In this document: piece by piece, positions 34,037 through 42,247 of the stretch
How positions within the stretch are numbered: the stretch's first letter is position 1
Layout of the letters: each line of letters begins with the position of its first letter
NCBI GenBank assembly: GCA_963749895.1
Contig: CAVVOG010000001.1
Coordinates: 124,001 to 188,000 of the forward strand
Source: AC-51 sp963749895
GTDB taxonomy: Bacteria; Actinomycetota; UBA4738; HRBIN12
DNA: 64,000 nucleotides
Direction of reading: 5' to 3'
The notes under the pieces: generated by a model
The model's database searches: none
What the model was told of the DNA's origin: nothing
Seen by the model: only the letters and a program-made list of their open reading frames with translations
Made by a program: the position numbers and the translations under genes

Positions 34037-35091
34037 GCCGCGACGACGACCTCCACGCCTGGCTCGATCCCGTCGCCGTCGACCGCCACCCATCCGTCGG
34101 CGAACACCCCGACCTCGACGCCGACGAGGCGCGTCGAGCCGTCGTCGACCACGACCTCGAGCGCGTAGCCGCCCTCGGCGAGCGCCAGGAGGGCCGTCAC
34201 CGGCGCCGCGACCGCGTCGTCCTGCACGTCGGAGGCGAACCCCACGTCGACCGGTGCGCCGTCCAGCCCACCTTCCACGTCCGAGGGACGGATCGACACC
34301 ACGACCTCGATCGTGGGCTCGCCGGTCGGATCGTCCGGCGACACCGACGCCACGGCGCCGACGCGTCGCACCGTCCCCGTCACCTCGCGGTCGTCGGGCA
34401 TCGTCACGGCGACCTCGTCGCCGACGGTCACCAGGTCCCGCCGGGTGGCGGGCATGTCCACCGTCACGACCGGCCGGGTGGACGTCGTCTCGGCGATCGC
34501 CGCCCCCGGTGCGAGAGCGTGACCGACCTGCGCGGCGTGCGATCCCATCCGGCGCTCCCTCGGCAGGAACACGACCGAGCCGAGCAGCACGACCCCGGTC
34601 TCGTCCAGGTCGAGTTCCTCCTGCAGGTCGGCGACGGCCTGCGCCGTGTCGTCGTCGAAACGATCGTCGACCTCGAGGTCGTCGCCGTACCCGAGAGCCA
34701 CGAGGTTGCGTTCCAGCTGCAGGACGTCGACGCCGTCGTCGATGCCGACCGAGAGGGTGCGCCACGCGGGGACCTCGCCGAACAGCAGCGGCACCTCCAC
34801 CCCGTCGACCTCGAACAGCGCGCGGCCCCGGCCGATCGTCGAGCCCTCCTCGGGAAGCGCGGTCAACGTGCCCGCGACCACGGAGGTCAGGGTGGTCGGG
34901 TCGTCGTAGCCGAGCGTGCCGTCGAACGTCTCCCGATCCACGAGGTCGCGACGCTCGACGCTCGCGGTGACCACGGGCGTCTCCCCACCGTCGTCCGTCT
35001 CCGTGTCGCCGCGGGCGGTCAGCCACCACGTCCCGGCGGCGATCGCCACGACGGCCACCGCGAGCGCGATCCAGCCACGCGCCCGCATCAC
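34033..35091 (-). CDS. Periplasmic-adaptor-like protein with peptidoglycan-binding domain
   Basis: 352 residues. A single N-terminal anchor helix (GWIALAVAVVAIAAGTWWL) is followed by an HlyD/MacA-like barrel (SVVAGTLTALPEEGSTIGRG), an inserted peptidoglycan-binding type 1 segment (LQLERNLVALGYGDDLEVDDRF), then beta-barrel regions to the end. This actinobacterial layout couples the MacB-like transporter to the cell wall rather than to an outer membrane. Overlaps both neighbours by 4 bases. Confidence 0.87.
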   Translation of the reverse strand: MMRARGWIALAVAVVAIAAGTWWLTARGDTETDDGGETPVVTASVERRDLVDRETFDGTLGYDDPTTLTSVVAGTLTALPEEGSTIGRGRALFEVDGVEVPLLFGEVPAWRTLSVGIDDGVDVLQLERNLVALGYGDDLEVDDRFDDDTAQAVADLQEELDLDETGVVLLGSVVFLPRERRMGSHAAQVGHALAPGAAIAETTSTRPVVTVDMPATRRDLVTVGDEVAVTMPDDREVTGTVRRVGAVASVSPDDPTGEPTIEVVVSIRPSDVEGGLDGAPVDVGFASDVQDDAVAAPVTALLALAEGGYALEVVVDDGSTRLVGVEVGVFADGWVAVDGDGIEPGVEVVVAA

Positions 35092-35651
35092 CCCTCACCG
35101 CCGGGCGGCGCGAAGATCTCCTCCAGGATCGGCCGGCACTCCTCGATCGCCGCCTGGACGTCGGGATCGGTCGGATCGATCCCCGAGTCGGGATCCATCG
35201 TGAACCCGTCGCCCGTCGGGTCGGGGATGTCCACCCCGTTCTCCCGCATGCACCGCGCGAACTCCAGCTGCGCGTCCGCGAGCGCGGCTTCCTGATCGGG
35301 GTCGAACTCGATCGCCTGCCCGATGTCGGGCAGCTCGTCCTGGCACGCCTCGAACGCGGTCTCGACGTCGGGGTCGTTCGGGTCGATGTTCCCGAGGCCC
35401 TGGGCGAACGTCAGGCGCCCGTCCTCGTCGATCTGCGGATCGGGGATGTCCACCCCGTTCTCGCGCATGCATTCGGCGAACGCGAGGAGGGCCTCCTCCA
35501 CATCCTCGTCGGCGCTCGGCGTGGCCGAGGCCGAGACCTCGCCGTCGTCGAGCGTCGCCACGCTCTCGTCGTCATCCGAACTGCAGGCCGTCGTCAGGAG
35601 CGCCAGCGCAACGACGAGCGCGAGCACGGTCCATCTGCGATGCGATCTCAC
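35088..35651 (-). CDS. Lipoprotein with duplicated CMRENGVDIPDP motif
   Basis: 187 residues, GTG start with GAGGAGGAG upstream. Signal peptide WTVLALVVALALLTTAC ends in a lipobox Cys. The mature part holds two copies of a Cys-containing unit, FAECMRENGVDIPDPQ and FARCMRENGVDIPDPT, each followed by an acidic (D/E)-rich segment and a second Cys (FEACQDELPDI; IEECRPILEEI). Paired Cys suggest disulfides. Homologous proteins are commonly seen beside MacAB-like operons in actinobacteria; no biochemical function is known to me. First gene of the export operon. Confidence 0.85.
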   Translation of the reverse strand: MRSHRRWTVLALVVALALLTTACSSDDDESVATLDDGEVSASATPSADEDVEEALLAFAECMRENGVDIPDPQIDEDGRLTFAQGLGNIDPNDPDVETAFEACQDELPDIGQAIEFDPDQEAALADAQLEFARCMRENGVDIPDPTGDGFTMDPDSGIDPTDPDVQAAIEECRPILEEIFAPPGGEG

Positions 35652-35671
35652 GGGTCTCCTCCTCGCGGGCG

Positions 35672-35685
35672 GGGTGCAAGCACCC
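35672..35685. promoter_or_regulatory. Palindrome upstream of the export operon
   Basis: GGGTG-CAAG-CACCC, a perfect inverted repeat 20 bases upstream of the lipoprotein GTG. Its position fits an operator or promoter-spacer element; a short terminator for metF transcribed from the other direction is excluded since metF is on the same strand upstream. Not matched to a known regulator. Confidence 0.3.
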
Positions 35686-35731
35686 TCCCCTACAAGATGG
35701 CACGCCGCGGGACGAACGGAGGGCTGAAGTG

Positions 35732-36604
35732 TCAGTCGGCCAGCCGCTCGAGCATCCGCGCCCGCCACGCGATCGTGGCCTCGACCTGGTTGAAGGTGAA
35801 GACGTGCAGCGCGGTGGCCTCCGTCGCCGGGTCGGCCAGGGTCGGCGCGAGGGCCTCGAGGATGCCGTCGGGGCCGAACTTGCCGGTGATCACACTCCCG
35901 ATCAGCGAGCGGTTCTTCTTCAGGTACCTGGCCGAGTCGGCCACCCCGATCCGCGCCGCGATCGTCATCAGCTTCGTCACGTCGGCGACGCCGGGGATCC
36001 CGAGGTGGAGCGGCAGCGAGATGCCGTCGGCGCGCGTGGCGGCGATCCACGACCCGATCGCACCCGGGTCGAAGCACATCTGCGTCGCCATGTAGCTGGC
36101 GAACGGCTGCTTGTCGTGCAGCGCTTTCGCCAGGGTGTCGCGCGGGATGTCGACGTGCCCGTCCGGATAGGCCCCGATCCCGATCTCGGTGAACGTGTGA
36201 CCCAGTTCCTGCATCGCGACGAGGAGCTGCAGCGCATCGTCGAACTCGGTCTGCTCGGCCGGGTCGCCGCCGACCACGAACACCTTCGCGAACCCGAGGT
36301 CCTTCGCGCGGGCGAGCAGCTCGGCGAGCTTCGCGCGGTCGGCGATCATGTGCGCCGACAGGTGGGGCACGACGGTGAGCGAATCGAGCGTCGTCAGGTG
36401 CTCGCACAGGTCGAACGTTGCGTCGATCCCGTGGCTCGGTGACGCGGTGACGGTCACGACGGAGCCCGGCGGGAGGAACGCGGCCTGGTCCCGCGCGTTC
36501 TTGAGCGGGATGATCTCGTACTTCGCGGCCTCGACGAGCCCACGGAGCGCCGCACGCTCCGGGTCGCTCAACGTCTTCTTCTTGCGTCGCAGGATCGTCG
36601 CCAT
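35732..36604 (-). CDS. metF: 5,10-methylenetetrahydrofolate reductase-like protein
   Basis: 290 residues from ATG 36604. FAD-dependent (beta/alpha)8 reductase family linking methylene- and methyl-tetrahydrofolate. Landmarks: VTVTASPSHGIDATFDLCEHL, TVVPHLSAHMI (the His/Ser of the folate site), KVFVVGGDPAEQTEF, ASYMATQMCFDPGAI and PLHLGIPGVADV. Lies 118 bases downstream of the mttB-type gene on the same strand. In this context it would oxidise methyl-tetrahydrofolate formed during demethylation, or supply it; direction is inferred. Confidence 0.85.
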   Translation of the reverse strand: MATILRRKKKTLSDPERAALRGLVEAAKYEIIPLKNARDQAAFLPPGSVVTVTASPSHGIDATFDLCEHLTTLDSLTVVPHLSAHMIADRAKLAELLARAKDLGFAKVFVVGGDPAEQTEFDDALQLLVAMQELGHTFTEIGIGAYPDGHVDIPRDTLAKALHDKQPFASYMATQMCFDPGAIGSWIAATRADGISLPLHLGIPGVADVTKLMTIAARIGVADSARYLKKNRSLIGSVITGKFGPDGILEALAPTLADPATEATALHVFTFNQVEATIAWRARMLERLAD

Positions 36605-36695
36605 CGATGGTCCCTTCGGTCCGCCCGGCATCATGCCTGAGCGTTTCAGCTCACGGCAGCAGCATGCCCGAACCGCAGGTCACGCCGGTAACGCA

Positions 36696-36720
36696 GAGGT
36701 CCCTCGACGCGTGGGACCTC
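36696..36720 (-). terminator. Hairpin after mttB-type gene
   Basis: An 8-bp perfect stem (36696-36703 with 36713-36720, 9-base loop) begins 3 bases past the mttB stop. No T-run, as is usual in very GC-rich genomes. It probably ends or attenuates the demethylation operon before metF. Confidence 0.5.
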
Positions 36721-36722
36721 CG

Positions 36723-38265
36723 CTACACGTTCGAGTCGGGGAAGCTCGCCTTCTTGCGCTCGATCCACTCGCGGAGCTCCTCGTCCTTCGCCTCGTCGAT
36801 CGGCGGGGGCTCGTAGTCGGCGAGCATCTGCTTCCAGATCGCGTTCGCGCGCATCGAGGCGTCGAGGCCGCCGGTCTCCTGCCACTTCTCGAAGGACTCG
36901 TTGTCAGCCACGTTCGACCGGTAGAAGGCGGTCTCGAAGTTCGCCAGGGTGTGGGCGGTGCCCAGGAAGTGCTGGCCGGGGCCGTTCTCGACGATCGCGT
37001 CGAGCGCCTGGCCGTTCGGGGAGAGGTCCATCCCCTTCGCGAGCGCGTGCATCTGGCCGCACTGGTCGAGGTCGAGGACGAACTTCTCGTAGCCCATCGC
37101 GAGGCCGCCCTCGAGCCAGCCGGCGGCGTGCAGCACGAAGTTCACGCCGGCGAGCATCGTGGGCTGCAGGGTGTTCGCGCTCTCGTAGGCGGCCTGGGCG
37201 TCGGCGACCTTCGAGGCGGTGAGCGAGCCGCCGCTAGCGGAACGGGACGCCGAGCCGCCGCGCGCACGCGGCGAGCGCGTACAGCACCAGCGCAGGCTCG
37301 GGCGTGCCGAACGTCGGCGCGCCGGTCTGCATCGACATCGACGACGCGAACGACCCGAACACGACCGGCGCGCCGGGACGCACGAGCTGGACGTAGGCCA
37401 TCCCCGCGAGGGCCTCGGCGAGGGTTTGGGTCGCGGCGCCGGCGGCGGTGGCCGGCGACATCGCGCCGGCCAGGATGAACGGCGTCATGATCACCGCTTG
37501 GTTCGCCTCCGCGTGGGCCTTCGCGGCGCCGAGCATCACCGAGTCCCACACGAGCGGCGAGTTCGCGTTGATCAGCGACAGGACGTAGGCACGCTCCTCG
37601 AGCTCGTCCGCCCCGAACAGGATCCGCGCCATCTCGACCGTGTCCTGCGCTCGCTGCGGATGCGTGACCGAGCCCATGAACGGCTTGTCCGAGTAGCGCA
37701 TGTGCGCGTAGACCATGTCGTAGTGCCGCTTGTTCACCGGCAGGTCGACCGGCTCACACACGGTCCCGCCGCTGTGGTGCAGGTACGGCGTCACGTATGC
37801 GAGCTTCACGAAGTTCCGGAAGTCCTCGATCGTGCCGTAGCGGCGGCCGCCGTCGAGGTCGCGGACGAACGGCGAGCCGTACGCGGGCGCGAGGACGGTC
37901 GCGGTGCCGCCGAGGCGCACGGTGTTGGCGGGGTTCCGCGCGTGCTGGTCGAACTCCCGGGGCGCGGTCGCCTGGACGAGCTGACGCGCGAGCCCGCGGG
38001 GGAACCGGACGCGCTCGCCGTCGACGTCGCAGCCGGCCCCCTGCAGCAGTTCGAGGGCGTCGGGGGCACCGCGGAAGTCGATCCCGACCTGCTCGAGGAT
38101 CGTGTCGGCGTTCTCCTCGATCGTCGCGAGACCCTCCTCGGAGAGGACCTCGACGGGGTTGAGCTCGCGGGTGATGAACGGGACCCGCTCGGCGACGGCG
38201 GCGAGCCGCGCGGCTTGACGTCCGGCTCGGCCGCCGGTGCGGCGACCCCTCGGTTCCTCGGTCAC
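36723..38265 (-). pseudogene. mttB: MttB-family methylamine/betaine:corrinoid methyltransferase, single-base frameshift
   Basis: Member of the MttB superfamily, which moves a methyl group from a quaternary or tertiary amine onto a corrinoid protein. The first 343 codons run from ATG 38265 (PFITRELNPVEVLSEEGLA ... AACARRLGVPFR) and meet TAG at 37236-37234. Homology resumes at once in the next frame as SGGSLTASKVADAQAAYE, continuing to FPDSNV and the stop at 36723. Removing one base near 37236 restores a 513-residue protein, normal for the family. The rest of the sequence looks intact, so this is either a very recent mutation, a sequencing error, or recoding. By my recollection of archaeal MttB, the pyrrolysine site aligns with the Leu of GGSLTASK, so this is a non-pyrrolysine (MtgB-like) type. 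Confidence 0.85.
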
Positions 38266-40274
38266 GACGTGCTCCCTCCTCTGTCTCGTCGGCCTCGGCG
38301 ACGTGGTCCGTCACCGGTGGCGACCGGCGCGGGCAGGTCGACGACCGCCCCCAGTCGCGGGAACGGATCGGTGGCGTGCGGCAACCCCATCGCGCCCACG
38401 AAGTGCTCCTGGAACCGCGGCTCGGTCGCGGTCTCGATCTTCTCGACGCGACGCACGACCTCCTCGATCTCGGTGCGCGCGTCACGGTTCAGCAGGGCGA
38501 TCCGGGCGCCGGTCCCGGCGGCGTTGCCGGCGCTCGTGACGTGCGCGGGATCGCAGTCGGGCACGAGTCCGAGCACCAGCGCGTGGACCGGGTCGATGTG
38601 CGCCCCGAACGCGCCGGCCAGTCGGATCCGGTCGATGCGGTCGATCCCGTAGTGATCCATCAGGAGCCTGCACCCGGCGTAGAGCGCGCCCTTCGCGAGC
38701 TGGATCTGTCGGACGTCGGACTGGGTCAGGACGAGCCGCGGACCGCCAGGCGGATCGTGCAGGACGTACGAGAACGTGCGGTCGTTCGCGGTCACACGCG
38801 GGGTCCTGTCGGCCATGGACCCGTCGATCACGCCGTCAGCAGAGATCACGCCGGCCAAGAACAGCTCGGCGACCAGCTCGATGATCCCCGAGCCGGCGAC
38901 GCCGGTGACCTGGGTGCCCTCGAAGCCCGTCTCGTCGGACCAGGCGTCGGCGCCGATCACGCGGAACCGCGGCTCGAGGGTCTCCCGATCGATCCGGACC
39001 CGTTCGATCGCACCGGGCGCCGCGCGCTGCCCGCACGAGATCTGGGCTCCCTCGAACGCGGGGCCGGTCGGGCTCGACGCCGCCAGGAGCCGGTCGCGGT
39101 TCCCCAACACGATCTCGGCGTTCGTCCCGACGTCGACCAGCAGGTTCACGGTGTCCTGGTCGTGCGGCGCCTCCGACAGGATCACGCCAGCGGTGTCGGC
39201 GCCGACGTGTCCGGCGATCAGGGGCAGCGCGTAGACACGGGCGCCCGGGTGGACCCGCAGGTCGAGCTCGCGGGCGGGCATCCGCAGGGCCCGGTCGGTG
39301 ACGAGCGCGAACGGCGCGCCGCCGAGCTCGGTGGGGTCCAGCCCGAACACGAGGTGGTGCATGATCGGGTTCCCGACCAGGGTGACCTCGACGACGTCGG
39401 TCGCCTCGAGACCCGCGGCCACGGTCAATCCCCCGAGAAGACCGTTCAGGCATCCGCGCACCGCCGCGGTCAGCTCGGCGTCGGCGCCCGGGTGCATCAT
39501 CACGTACGACACCCGGCTCATCAGATCCTCGCCGAACCGGATCTGCGGGTTCATCGCGCCGGCGCTCGCGAGCACCTCGCCGGTGTGCAGGTCGCACAGG
39601 TGCCCGGCCACCGTCGTCGAACCCACGTCGAACGCGACCCCGACGAGGGTGTCGCGGTACCCGGGCCAGACCGCGGTCACGGTGTCGCCGTCGTGGACCG
39701 CGACCGTGACTGTCCAGTCGCCGTCGCGGAGTGCCCGCTGCAGACCGGGCAGCACCGGCGGGTCCACCGCGAGGCCGGTCAGGTCCCAGTCACGCGCGAG
39801 CGCCTCGAGCAGCCGCTCCTCGTCGCCACCGGTCGACCCGAGCGTCGGTTCGGTCACCTCGACGTAGTGGAGTCGGACGACCGGCAGGACCTCGATCGGG
39901 TGGGCGTCGGCCTCCTTGCGCACCACCTGCTTGTGGATCTGCGACTCGGGCGGCACGTCGACGACGAGGTCGCCGCAGATCCGGGCGTGACAGCCGAGCC
40001 GTCGGTCCTCCGCGAGGCCGTCGCGCGTGCGGTACCGCTCCTCCGGTTCCGTGAACGCGATCAGATGCGACGGCGACGACGTGATCCCGTGCTTCGCGAA
40101 CGCGCCATCCATCGGGACGACCTGACACCGGCCGCAGATCCCCCGCCCCCCGCAGACCGAGTCGAGGTCGACCCCGAGCGCCCGCGCAGCGTCGAGCACG
40201 GAGACCCCGTCGGGGAATCGTCCCCGCCGGCCCGAGGGGGTGAAGACGACGAGGCGCTCCTGTGGGTCCGTCAC
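38262..40274 (-). CDS. RamA-like corrinoid activation protein (2Fe-2S ferredoxin + ASKHA ATPase)
   Basis: 670 residues. Residues 1-105 form a plant-type 2Fe-2S domain with Cys41, Cys47, Cys50 (VCGGRGICGRC) and Cys95. The rest is the DUF4445/ASKHA region with FDVGSTTVAGHLCDL, VEVTLVGNPIMHHL, LLVDVGTNAEIVLGN and RLAGAFGAHIDPVHAL. Such proteins use ATP to return inactive cob(II)alamin to the active cob(I) state. The 4-base overlaps with mttB and with the methyltransferase gene place it firmly in the demethylation operon. The Arg-rich C-terminal tail is not conserved. Confidence 0.9.
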   Translation of the reverse strand: MTDPQERLVVFTPSGRRGRFPDGVSVLDAARALGVDLDSVCGGRGICGRCQVVPMDGAFAKHGITSSPSHLIAFTEPEERYRTRDGLAEDRRLGCHARICGDLVVDVPPESQIHKQVVRKEADAHPIEVLPVVRLHYVEVTEPTLGSTGGDEERLLEALARDWDLTGLAVDPPVLPGLQRALRDGDWTVTVAVHDGDTVTAVWPGYRDTLVGVAFDVGSTTVAGHLCDLHTGEVLASAGAMNPQIRFGEDLMSRVSYVMMHPGADAELTAAVRGCLNGLLGGLTVAAGLEATDVVEVTLVGNPIMHHLVFGLDPTELGGAPFALVTDRALRMPARELDLRVHPGARVYALPLIAGHVGADTAGVILSEAPHDQDTVNLLVDVGTNAEIVLGNRDRLLAASSPTGPAFEGAQISCGQRAAPGAIERVRIDRETLEPRFRVIGADAWSDETGFEGTQVTGVAGSGIIELVAELFLAGVISADGVIDGSMADRTPRVTANDRTFSYVLHDPPGGPRLVLTQSDVRQIQLAKGALYAGCRLLMDHYGIDRIDRIRLAGAFGAHIDPVHALVLGLVPDCDPAHVTSAGNAAGTGARIALLNRDARTEIEEVVRRVEKIETATEPRFQEHFVGAMGLPHATDPFPRLGAVVDLPAPVATGDGPRRRGRRDRGGSTS

Positions 40275-41200
40275 GTCGTCGGGGCGTCGGCGCCGGCCGC
40301 ATGCCGCGCCGCCCGGCCGCCCCGCCTCCCCCCGCGCACCGGCGCGGCGTCGCCGCCGCCCTCGCGGTACCGCGCGATCCAGGCCGCGGCATGCGCGTCG
40401 TTCCCCATCAGCACGTCGGCGGCCATCACCGCCTGGCGGACCTCCTCGTGCAACGGGGAGGTGATCGCGCTCGTCATCCCGCTCGCGATCGCCATCGCCA
40501 GGAAGGCCCCGTTGATCCCGTTCCGGTTCGGGAGTCCGAACGAGACGTTCGAGGCGCCACAGGTCGTGTTCACGCCGAGCTCCTCGTGGAGGCGGCGCAC
40601 GAGCCGGAAGACCTGCTGCCCCGCGGTGCCCATCGCGCCGATCGGCATCACGAGCGGGTCGACCACCACGTCGGCCGCGGGGATCCCGTGGTCGGCGGCG
40701 CGCTCCACGATCCGCTTCGCGACCTCGAACCGCACGTCGGGATCCTCGCTGATCCCCGTCTCGTCGTTCGAGATCGCGACCACCGCGGCGCCGTGCTTCG
40801 CGACCAGGGGCAGCACCGCCTCGAGCCGCTCCTCCTCGCCGGTCACCGAGTTCACGAGCGGCTTGCCCTCGTAGACGGCGAGCCCCGCCTCCAGCGCGGC
40901 GACGATCGACGAGTCGATCGACAGCGGCACGTCGGTGAGCGATTGCACCAGCCTCACGGTCTCGGCGAGGATCGCCGGCTCGTCGGCGAGGGGGATGCCG
41001 GCGTTCACGTCGAGCATCCGGGCGCCGGCCTCGACCTGGGCGATCGTGTCGGCCGTCACGGTCGAGAAGTCGCCCACGGCCATCTCGGCGGCGAGCTTCT
41101 TCCGTCCGGTCGGGTTGATCCGCTCGCCGATGATCACGAACGGACGCCCGATCCCGATCACGACCTCGCGGGTCGCCGACGACAGGACCGTGTCGGTCAC
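40271..41200 (-). CDS. Methyl-corrinoid:tetrahydrofolate methyltransferase-like protein (DHPS fold)
   Basis: 309 residues from GTG 41200, one base after the upstream stop. TIM-barrel of the pterin-binding family: FVIIGERINPTGRKKLAAEM, GARMLDVNAG, PLSIDSSIVAALEAGL, GKPLVNSVTGEEERL, VVAISNDETG and NTTCGASNVSFGLPNRNGIN. This is the profile of MtgA/AcsE-type enzymes exchanging methyl groups between a corrinoid protein and tetrahydrofolate, rather than dihydropteroate synthase. The Gly/Arg-rich tail after residue 275 is variable. Overlaps the RamA-like gene by 4 bases. Confidence 0.88.
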   Translation of the reverse strand: MTDTVLSSATREVVIGIGRPFVIIGERINPTGRKKLAAEMAVGDFSTVTADTIAQVEAGARMLDVNAGIPLADEPAILAETVRLVQSLTDVPLSIDSSIVAALEAGLAVYEGKPLVNSVTGEEERLEAVLPLVAKHGAAVVAISNDETGISEDPDVRFEVAKRIVERAADHGIPAADVVVDPLVMPIGAMGTAGQQVFRLVRRLHEELGVNTTCGASNVSFGLPNRNGINGAFLAMAIASGMTSAITSPLHEEVRQAVMAADVLMGNDAHAAAWIARYREGGGDAAPVRGGRRGGRAARHAAGADAPTT

Positions 41201-41201
41201 G

Positions 41202-41546
41202 TCAATCCCCCGAGGGGCGCACGGCCTCGGCACCGCTCACGTCCTCGCCGCCCTTGATCCCGCCGGCGCGGATCACCTGGCGCAGCACGTCCTCGGTCCA
41301 CTCGGCCTCGACGCGGTCGGCCTCGGCCTGCGCCTCGGCCTCGAGGTCGTCGCCGCACTCGCGCCGGTGCATCTGCATCTGCTCGGTGTAGTCGTCCGAA
41401 CCGATCAACCCGGCGACCATCGCGGCCGCGTCGACGCCCTCCTGGAACCGCTCGGGCAGCAGCCGCCGGGCGCTCGAGCCGTCGTCGGCCCGCACGACGA
41501 TCTGCATCGGGATGTCCCGCCAGGTGATCAGGGTCAGCTCCGCCAT
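41202..41546 (-). CDS. Small 'virulence factor' family protein within corrinoid operon
   Basis: 114 residues. Begins AELTLITWRDIPMQIVVRAD and continues RRLLPERFQEGVDAAAMVAG, with a helical acidic C-terminal half and a single Cys in RRECGDD. It resembles the small family labelled 'virulence factor' (PF13769), a name with no functional support. Separated by one base from each neighbour: corrinoid protein upstream and folate methyltransferase downstream. Position implies a structural or accessory role in methyl transfer; this is inference. Confidence 0.72.
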   Translation of the reverse strand: MAELTLITWRDIPMQIVVRADDGSSARRLLPERFQEGVDAAAMVAGLIGSDDYTEQMQMHRRECGDDLEAEAQAEADRVEAEWTEDVLRQVIRAGGIKGGEDVSGAEAVRPSGD

Positions 41547-41547
41547 C

Positions 41548-42246
41548 TCACATCGCTCCTGCCGCCGCGCGCTTCGCCATCACGAGTGCCTGGGCCGTCT
41601 CTGCCGCGACCGCGGCGTCGCGACAGTACGCGTCGGCCCCCACGGCCTTGCCGAACTCCTCGTTCAGTGGCGCCCCACCGACCAGCACGATGTAGTCGTC
41701 GCGGATCCCCTTGGCCGCCATCTCGTCGATCACGACCTTCATGTAGGGCATCGTGGTCGTCAGCAGAGCGCTCATCCCCAGGATGTCGGGTCGGTGTTCC
41801 TCGAGCGCGGCGAGGTAATCCTCGACGGGGTTGTTGATGCCCAGGTCGATCACCTCGAAGCCGGCGCCCTCGAGCATCATCGCCACGAGGTTCTTCCCGA
41901 TGTCGTGGATGTCGCCTTTCACCGTGCCGATCACGACGGTCCCGACCCGCTCGGCGCCCGTCTCGGCCAGGAGCGGGCGAAGCACCTCCATCCCGCCTTT
42001 CATCGCGTTCGCGGCCAGCAGGACCTCGGGCACGAACAGGATGCCGTCACGGAAGTCGATCCCGACGATCCGCATCCCCTCCACGAGCGCCTCGTTCAGC
42101 ACGGCGTCGGCCGCCCACCCCCGTTCGAGCAGGATGTTCGTTCCCTCGACGATCTCTGGGCCGAGCCCGTCGTAGAGGTCGTCATGCATCTGCTTCACGA
42201 GGTCTTCGTCGGACAGCGCCGACAGCACGATCTCTTCGTCGCTCAT
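41548..42246 (-). CDS. Corrinoid (B12-binding) methyl-carrier protein
   Basis: 232 residues. N-terminal helical cap domain (residues 10-95, ALSDEDLVKQMHDDLYDGLG, FVPEVLLAANAMKGGMEVL) and a Rossmann-like cobalamin domain with the lower-ligand motif GDIHDIGKN, His114, followed by GMSALLTTTMPYMK and LVGGAPLNEEF. It is the MtbC/MttC/MtgC type: receives methyl from the MttB-family enzyme and passes it on. One-base spacing from the dimethylglycine oxidase stop and from the small accessory gene. Confidence 0.94.
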   Translation of the reverse strand: MSDEEIVLSALSDEDLVKQMHDDLYDGLGPEIVEGTNILLERGWAADAVLNEALVEGMRIVGIDFRDGILFVPEVLLAANAMKGGMEVLRPLLAETGAERVGTVVIGTVKGDIHDIGKNLVAMMLEGAGFEVIDLGINNPVEDYLAALEEHRPDILGMSALLTTTMPYMKVVIDEMAAKGIRDDYIVLVGGAPLNEEFGKAVGADAYCRDAAVAAETAQALVMAKRAAAGAM

Positions 42247-42247
42247 C

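Noticed and set aside
37234..37236. Reading the in-frame TAG as pyrrolysine in the MttB-family gene
   Set aside because: The zero-frame sequence after TAG is Arg-rich and unrelated to the family, while the +1 frame gives the expected SGGSLTASK continuation. No pylT/pylS-like genes are present in the window.
40271..41200. Dihydropteroate synthase (folP) for the DHPS-fold gene
   Set aside because: The pterin-binding motifs are shared, but the operon with corrinoid protein and RamA-like activator, and the NDETG and CGASNVSFGLP segments, fit methyl-corrinoid:folate methyltransferases better.
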